From contig JALGQZ010000005.1 of NCBI GenBank assembly GCA_023105745.1, forward strand, positions 64,284,019 through 64,348,018: a stretch of DNA of 64,000 bases, written 5' to 3'. Each line of letters opens with the position of its first letter. Position 1 is the first letter of the stretch. Below the pieces are notes generated by a model, which was not told the origin of the DNA, made no database searches, and saw only the letters and a program-made list of their open reading frames with translations. Source of the stretch: Austropuccinia psidii (lineage: Eukaryota; Basidiomycota; Pucciniomycetes; Pucciniales; Sphaerophragmiaceae). The translations under genes were made by a program, and so were the position numbers. Positions 58,701 to 64,000 of this stretch are shown piece after piece.

Positions 58701-61126
58701 GTTCAATTGTATGATCAATTTGAATATATTTCTCTTATTAATTGATTTACATATTTTTTTATTTGTTGGCATCTTTGCAAATACTCCAATCAAGTGCTCA
58801 TACCCCCATGTGTCTGAGGCTTGTGCTGGACCCAACATTGGAAGAGTTCTTTAATATTATCAGCTAAATGATTATTTGGTTTAATTTTGTGTTTTGGGAA
58901 CAGGTGTTGATTTGACAGGTGGAATACTTTCCAATGTTCAGAAAATTTGGTTGCATTATCCATTAAAACAGTCCAGCTTGTGGCAATGTTGATAGCACTA
59001 ATAAAATGGAATGTATCCTTGGTTAGTTTCTTTTTAAGGTCATATGACTTACCCATTTTCTATTGTATTAGGAGAATTGTGTTCATCTAATGACATCTGT
59101 TGACTGAGCATAAAAAATGGAATATAAACTTTGTATAAGAGAGCACATTCAGAAGCTTTTAAGCTACCATGAGAGGGGGAACCCACCTTTTGGGGTACTC
59201 TTGTACATGAAGAAGGAATCATGGTATCAGATATGACTTTTTTGAGATGCTCCAGAGCCTCACCCTTGATCTGGTGAACACTCAGTGCAGTGATATCCAA
59301 CTCAGAGGGTATGTAATCCACTTAAAATGAGGGAATCTCTTCAGAACCACTAGATGGATGTTAGATGTGAGGGGTGGGAATTGGGAAGTACTTTTTTCAG
59401 ATAAAAGTAGTGGGGAGTCACTCATTTATTATTTTCTCTGTTCCTCTTCTCAGGGAGTGGATCTCTCTCAATGTGATTTGATCAAGTAAGCTGTTGGAGG
59501 TCATGGAATCTAAGTTTGAACTGTTGGTTTCATTGTATTTTTTGTGGGACCTGATATATATTTTTTGCTTCGGCCTCTGGAATGCACAATTTCAAAGTTG
59601 CATATTCCTTCAAAAGTTTAAGTATTAAACTATTAATTATGTCAAGATTAACCATTCAGGTTGAATCCCAATACAGAAGGTCTTCCAACATTAAATATTG
59701 CACTCCATACTCACAGAAAATTTATTTTCATTTTTTTGGGGTTTCCCAAAGCCATTTTTCAATGGTTTATTTGTGATTGGGGTATGAGCATTTGTAGTGA
59801 AATTAATGACCAATTTCTTCAATTTGAGCCTTGTGAATAGTGCAAAAATTATAAAAGTGGTTGCCTGAATGAGAAATAAATCCAGAAAGCTTGCGCATGG
59901 AAACCACATAGTCAATGGCTGCGCGGATGGCAACATTGATAAATTATCCTGAAGGACCTGTTAAGGTGGGTGAAAAATGGTAACCTTGACACAGCCCTTT
60001 GAGCTCCTTGATGAGTGGCATTAATAGGTAATTCAGTTGAAGGGAAGTTGGCTCCCTTTGACTAGGGATTATTCCTGCAACATAGACATTCTCTGGCTTC
60101 AATATTTCACTTGGGAGCAGGTTAAGACAAATTAGTATGATAGGTCCAATTCTGGCCAAGAAGCTTGACTTTCAATGTGCATTAAACCAGTCCACATATA
60201 TTTAGAAGGCCATTGCATTGGTAATGAACATGAATGGGGGTCATTGATATTTTTAGTACCAGTGAAGCATCTCCATACCAATTCATTCCAGTTGTCACAT
60301 TTGAGGGAACCTTCCGGGTTTGGGATTGTTGATTTTGACACAGACTTTCCATTATGCCAGCCTGCTGGAGAAATCTGGCACGCCAATTTTTGAATGGGTG
60401 ATTAATAAAATTTTTTTTGGGATAAATGTTTGTTTGATGTTAGTTGTGATTTGGGTTCAGGGTTCAACTAAATTGATGAATTTGTCTAATGATTGTGTGC
60501 AAGGCAGATCATTATCATTTGGTTAATTATGGCCTTGACAGTGGGGCTGGTCAATTGTGACAGATTCAGTAGAGCCATCAAGAAAGAAACATTGAGTACA
60601 ACATATATATATAGTTTTCAAGAAGTGGCTCCAATTGGAGATGTTCAAATATGGTACTGAAATCTTGAGGTATATGCAATATGGGAGTGAAGTGACCACC
60701 TGAGCTTTATATACTTGACTTCATAAGCAGGTTCAGGGTGGGGGTGAGAATGGGTGAAGCCCTGGGGGGTACATTATGCCTTAAAGATAGAATGGTAGAT
60801 ATTATGATTCCAAGGACTTGTGGGGAGAGGTTTTGACTCCCAATTTATGGTTTCTGTGCAGTTGAGTTGAGACCCAGTGGAGTGGAGAATGTTCATTGAG
60901 TTTATTGAGAATAATCATTTGGGAAAATTTGATCCAATAAAATTTGCGGGCACCCTGATCCTGATGCTGAAGGAGGGATGTTTGGACTAGTTTTGTGTTC
61001 AATGGCTGATTTGATCTTTTTAATGTGCTGTTTATATTGAAGAGTTGTGAAGTAAACTCCCTTCCTATCACCCTCAGCAGAAGGGTGTTTTTGTGTTGAG
61101 CATTTTTTACACATGCATATATGCAT
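58700..61126 (-). pseudogene. CACTA/Tnp2-like transposase, broken
   Basis: Read from 61126 leftwards. The N-terminus is ICMCKKCSTQKHPSAEGDRK, a Cys-x2-Cys region, and GVYFTTLQYKQHIKK; a frameshift near 60905 leads to NEHSPLHWVSTQLHRNHK. After a gap come CDNWNELVWRCFTGTKNIND (60386-60132) and ILKPENVYVAGIIPSQREPT with MPLIKELKGLCQGYHFSPTL (60159-59944). One TAA separates these from AIRAAIDYVVSMRKLSGFIS and YNFCTIHKAQIEE (to about 59820). Then ALLYKVYIPFFMLSQQMS (59321-59049) and TSWTVLMDNATKFSEHWKVF to WGYEHLIGVFAKMPTNKKI (to about 58720). The order PENVY-AGIIP, EP, PL-EL, RK-GF-SH and a C-terminal WGYEHLIG block is that of Tnp2-type transposases of CACTA DNA transposons in basidiomycetes. Many frameshifts and stops. 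Terminal CACTA repeats were not found. Confidence 0.65.
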
Positions 61127-61678
61127 TGAAGAATTGTGGGTGGTTGAAATCTTGGCAGGAATTGTGAATAAGGTTAGATTTTTTAAAAATATCTATGGTT
61201 GATATGCAATTTTCCAGGAGAGTGATTAATTGGGAAAAATGTTGAGTGATTATTTATGAAGGGGAGCATGATTTGAGCCAGTGGAGCATTTTATCTCATT
61301 TGTAATTATGGGTGAGCTTCAGGGGATAAAGTGTAACATGTTACATCTTGATGGGGGAAGTGGTCAGGAGTCTACTTGGGTGAAATGTCTTGCCAGTCAA
61401 TGCTTGTACATATTATATTTTATTTACACATGGAGATAAAGTGGATTTGGCTATTGAAGGGGCTTCCATTATTGATGTGTCACCATTGAATTCAGGGGAG
61501 TAAAACTTAAACCATGTATGCTGGAAAAGCATTGTACATGGCTTAAAGCTTATTCCATACATAAGTATATAGCTCTATTACATAATGGTTGGGAGGTGAG
61601 GTAAGGTCTTGGTATTTGGCTTCAGTGCATGTTGTCTTTGAGTCAGTTAGAAGTTTCTTTTGAGCTTCTTCACTTTCT

Positions 61679-61969
61679 TGGAAAGGTTATTTATCTTTGG
61701 TGGGTAAAATATTCATAAATATACCATTAGACAAATATAGAATGGCTGGGAATTTTGTAGCATCCAATGGCAATTTGGATAGCCAAGAAAATGTGACAAT
61801 GGGGAAGGGGAATGAAAGCAGTTTCAAAATGTTTCTTGAATCTGATCAACTATGTAAAATGGGTCCCCTTTGGGATAAATTAAATATCACATTATATGCC
61901 GGTGGGCCATGCAGTGTTTTTCCAACAAATGCAGAGGAGCTCAAAAATAGGCTGGGTGAATTCTCCTAA
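61679..61969 (+). pseudogene. Unrecognised plus-strand frame beside the transposase
   Basis: The frame through 61697 reads VGKIFINIPLDKYRMAGNFV and NESSFKMFLESDQLCKMG and ends GPCSVFPTNAEELKNRLGEF at TAA 61967-61969. It looks like a real protein segment (mixed composition, no repeat) but matches nothing I know. It starts about 550 bases from the transposase start and points the other way, so it may be the second gene of the same DNA transposon, perhaps with 62170-63028. Confidence 0.35.
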
Positions 61970-62169
61970 AGAGTTTCTTATTAGAACTCCATGAGAGACT
62001 TATTTCCCACTATTCATTGAATTTCTCTATTATAAATTTGAGACCTCTCATCTTAGATCACTCTATTTCATCATAATACTGAGCTTTTCTATCAAGTTTC
62101 AAAAATTACTGTAGTTTTTTACCCCTTATTTCATATTCCAACCCATGTAAATCCTGTTCAGGATCTTTT

Positions 62170-63028
62170 CATGACTTGGATAGTGAATATAGCATAGAAT
62201 ATGCTCAAACACAGTCACCAATGAGTCCCAACATTCCCCTGACAGACCCATTGAATCCTCAATGAATGTATCAGGTCTCATCATTGATGTTGGAATTTCA
62301 AAAGCTCAAACTTCAACCACTTGGACATTACCAAATACTTCTGTCACTCCAATTCCCCCAAATGCCACTAATACATAAATGCATGTGTCTTATTGACCAG
62401 GAAGGACACCAGAAACTTCATCAAAGTCTAATCCACAATTTAATTCTATTTGGCTTCCTCCTTAATCCTTGTCCAAATCCTGTGGAGTCGCAGGAGCCCT
62501 TTGGGCAAAGTAAACAGCCATCCCTCAATATTCCATCAGGATCTCAGGTTCATGTGGGCCATGAAAAACAGGTTGATGGTGGGTAACAAAAAAGAACATT
62601 GGAAAATGTTACATGGAGTGGTCCTTTTGAGGGGATTCCTGGTTTGACACTTCATCAAAGTGAGTCATTGTAATTTTGGAGTATAACCTTTTTTAACAAT
62701 CTGATAGACTTGTTTCATTGATTAGGTATGGAACCTAATTTCAAGACAGTCCAATCTTGGGAGCCAATGGAAGATTGTGATTATGTTCGGTATTAATGAA
62801 TTTCTTTCTTTCTTTCTTCACTGATATTTGCATGGCTTGTGATGAGCTTTATGCATCTTTGCCTCTTGTCCATGAAGAAAAATTCACTTGATGTCATCAT
62901 CCATATTCCACCAAACCAAGAACGGGTCATTGCAGTTCATTGAAGAAAGTAATTGTGGATGATCAGTGTGAGCCTTTGAGATATGAGCACATATCCAAAA
63001 AGGTCACAAAAAAAGCTCTATAATAATT
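62170..63028 (+). pseudogene. Unrecognised decayed gene with a 66-base intron
   Basis: Pieces: HDLDSEYSIEYAQTQSPMSP then NIPLTDPLNP and a stop; LIIDVGISKAQTSTTWTLPN then TSVTPIPPNATNT in another frame; then NPVESQEPFGQSKQPSLNIP to a TAA at 62584-62586; then TLENVTWSGPFEGIPGLTLH. At 62660 a GTGAGT...GATTAG intron (to 62725) joins in phase to SMEPNFKTVQSWEPMEDCDY. A later stretch reads DICMACDELYASLPLVHEEK and CHHPYSTKPRTGHCSSLKK to a TAA near 63022, with Cys-x2-Cys that could bind zinc. Several stops and frameshifts. Function unknown. Confidence 0.4.
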
Positions 63029-64000
63029 ATCTTAAAACTGGTGAAAAGACCATAAATAGGTACAAAATCTGAATTAACTCACAGTCTAATGAGTAAAAAT
63101 TTCAAATTAATTATACCATTAGATTTCCCATGGTAAAACACACAGATGTCAATCTATCGCATATCTGAAAAGTCAATAATTACTGAAGAATAAGTAATAA
63201 TAGCATAAAAAATACATAAAACCTTATTTTACTCGGAAACCAATGGAAGAACATGTGAAAGAAATTGTACCATTGGATTCCCCATAGAGGCCTACACATA
63301 AAACGACTTTCTGATAATTCTCTGAATTCAATACTTAAGGAATTAAGCTGAATATACGCACTTTGTTGGTCAATGCATATATTCATGGATTTTAGCTAAT
63401 ATCTCTTGAAATATACATGATAGAGAGTTGAACCAAAAGAAAAGTCACCACGTAATTACTGTAAGAACACATATATGAGCTTCATTTTACAAGTTATAAA
63501 CAAGGCTATAACTTGTAAGGGTTTACTGAACAAAATCACTGGAGCTGTTGACCACTTTGTTGTGGAAGTGGTACAGACTTAAAAAGGTAGATAGTCAGAT
63601 TCTACTAGTTCATACATGAAGAATGATGTAATTTTTATCATATTATTCAAGATATAACCCCTTGAAATCAGGGTTTGAAGTCTAAAATATTGAATTTTGA
63701 CAGAAAAGCTGAGTTACAAGAAAAACTATCAAAAATGGAGTTCTGATGATGTAATGAAATTCTCTTGGCAGTTTAATAAGGACATGCTAAGGTATCAGAG
63801 TTTACTCTCAAAAAAGCTGTAGCATGTATAACGTAAAGGTTATTAATGATCAAAGTTTAAGCTTGAAATCAATCATTTATGATCACTCAGTGTAATCTTA
63901 TTTTAAGTTCAACAGTTATAAAAGTGATAAAACTGGTGAATTCTATTAGATTATTATTAATAATAATACAATAGACAAAGTTTAAGCTTCTTTCAAGGCT
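63029..64000. other. AT-rich decayed repeat sequence, no gene seen
   Basis: The phrase TACCATTAGATTTCCCATGG near 63114 recurs as TACCATTGGATTCCCCATAG near 63269. The style (TACCATYRGAT, TGATAGAGAG, GATATAACC) resembles E4-family LTRs, but no boundaries are visible. Confidence 0.35.

Overview
The window is a gene-poor, AT-rich stretch of a large fungal genome made almost entirely of transposable elements in various states of decay. The gag, pol and cysteine-rich proteins resemble families I know as high-copy in the rust fungus Austropuccinia psidii (Pucciniales). That assignment is recognition from memory, not a database search. Short GT...AG introns fit a fungus. I saw no tRNA, rRNA, CRISPR array or intact host gene.

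Layout. (1) 1-424: decayed GCGCA-type repeat. (2) 425-9197, minus strand: E1, a Ty3/Gypsy element with 2.16-kb LTRs, a broken gag, a protease without its catalytic Asp, and a pol that has lost RT and most of integrase. (3) 9365-10532, plus: broken cysteine-rich ORF ending in a TGATG stop/restart, possibly ORF1 of a LINE. (4) about 10.6-17.5 kb, minus: E2, a chromodomain Ty3 element without its 3' LTR. (5) 17.5-25.9 kb: decayed sequence with one plausible pair of spliced exons, a 57-bp hairpin minisatellite and a T-rich 30-bp array. (6) 25936-51713: a nest. E5 (minus) is the outermost; its gag carries a plus LTR which itself carries a minus solo LTR (duplication CATAA). Its 5' LTR carries E4 (plus, 35754-51675, gag only). 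The 3' LTR of E4 carries E3 (plus, 41931-51534, exact duplication AGCAC). (7) 51.7-56.7 kb: AT-rich sequence with remnants of E1-type LTRs. (8) 57.05-57.6 kb: a GC-richer minisatellite. (9) 58.7-61.13 kb, minus: a broken CACTA/Tnp2-like transposase, with an unrecognised decayed spliced gene pointing away from it at 61.7-63.0 kb. (10) 63.0-64.0 kb: decayed repeat sequence.

E3 is the youngest and best preserved element. Its LTRs differ by about six substitutions plus a change in copy number of an internal GCGCA array. It encodes gag, a likely -1 frameshift signal (G GGA AAA), protease, RT, RNase H, integrase and a chromodomain. It is nevertheless dead: one stop in gag, one in pol, and about 20 residues missing from RT.

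The most interesting signal is in E3 and E2. The bases directly inside the 5' LTR do not start with TGG as a tRNA-primed site would. They are complementary to a segment within the LTR (13 of 14 pairs in E3; 11 of 14 in E2, with one compensatory base-pair change). This suggests Tf1/sushi-type self-priming and predicts the transcription start. E1, E4 and E5 instead have TGG-starting sites. E3 and E2 also share a duplicated non-coding module after pol.
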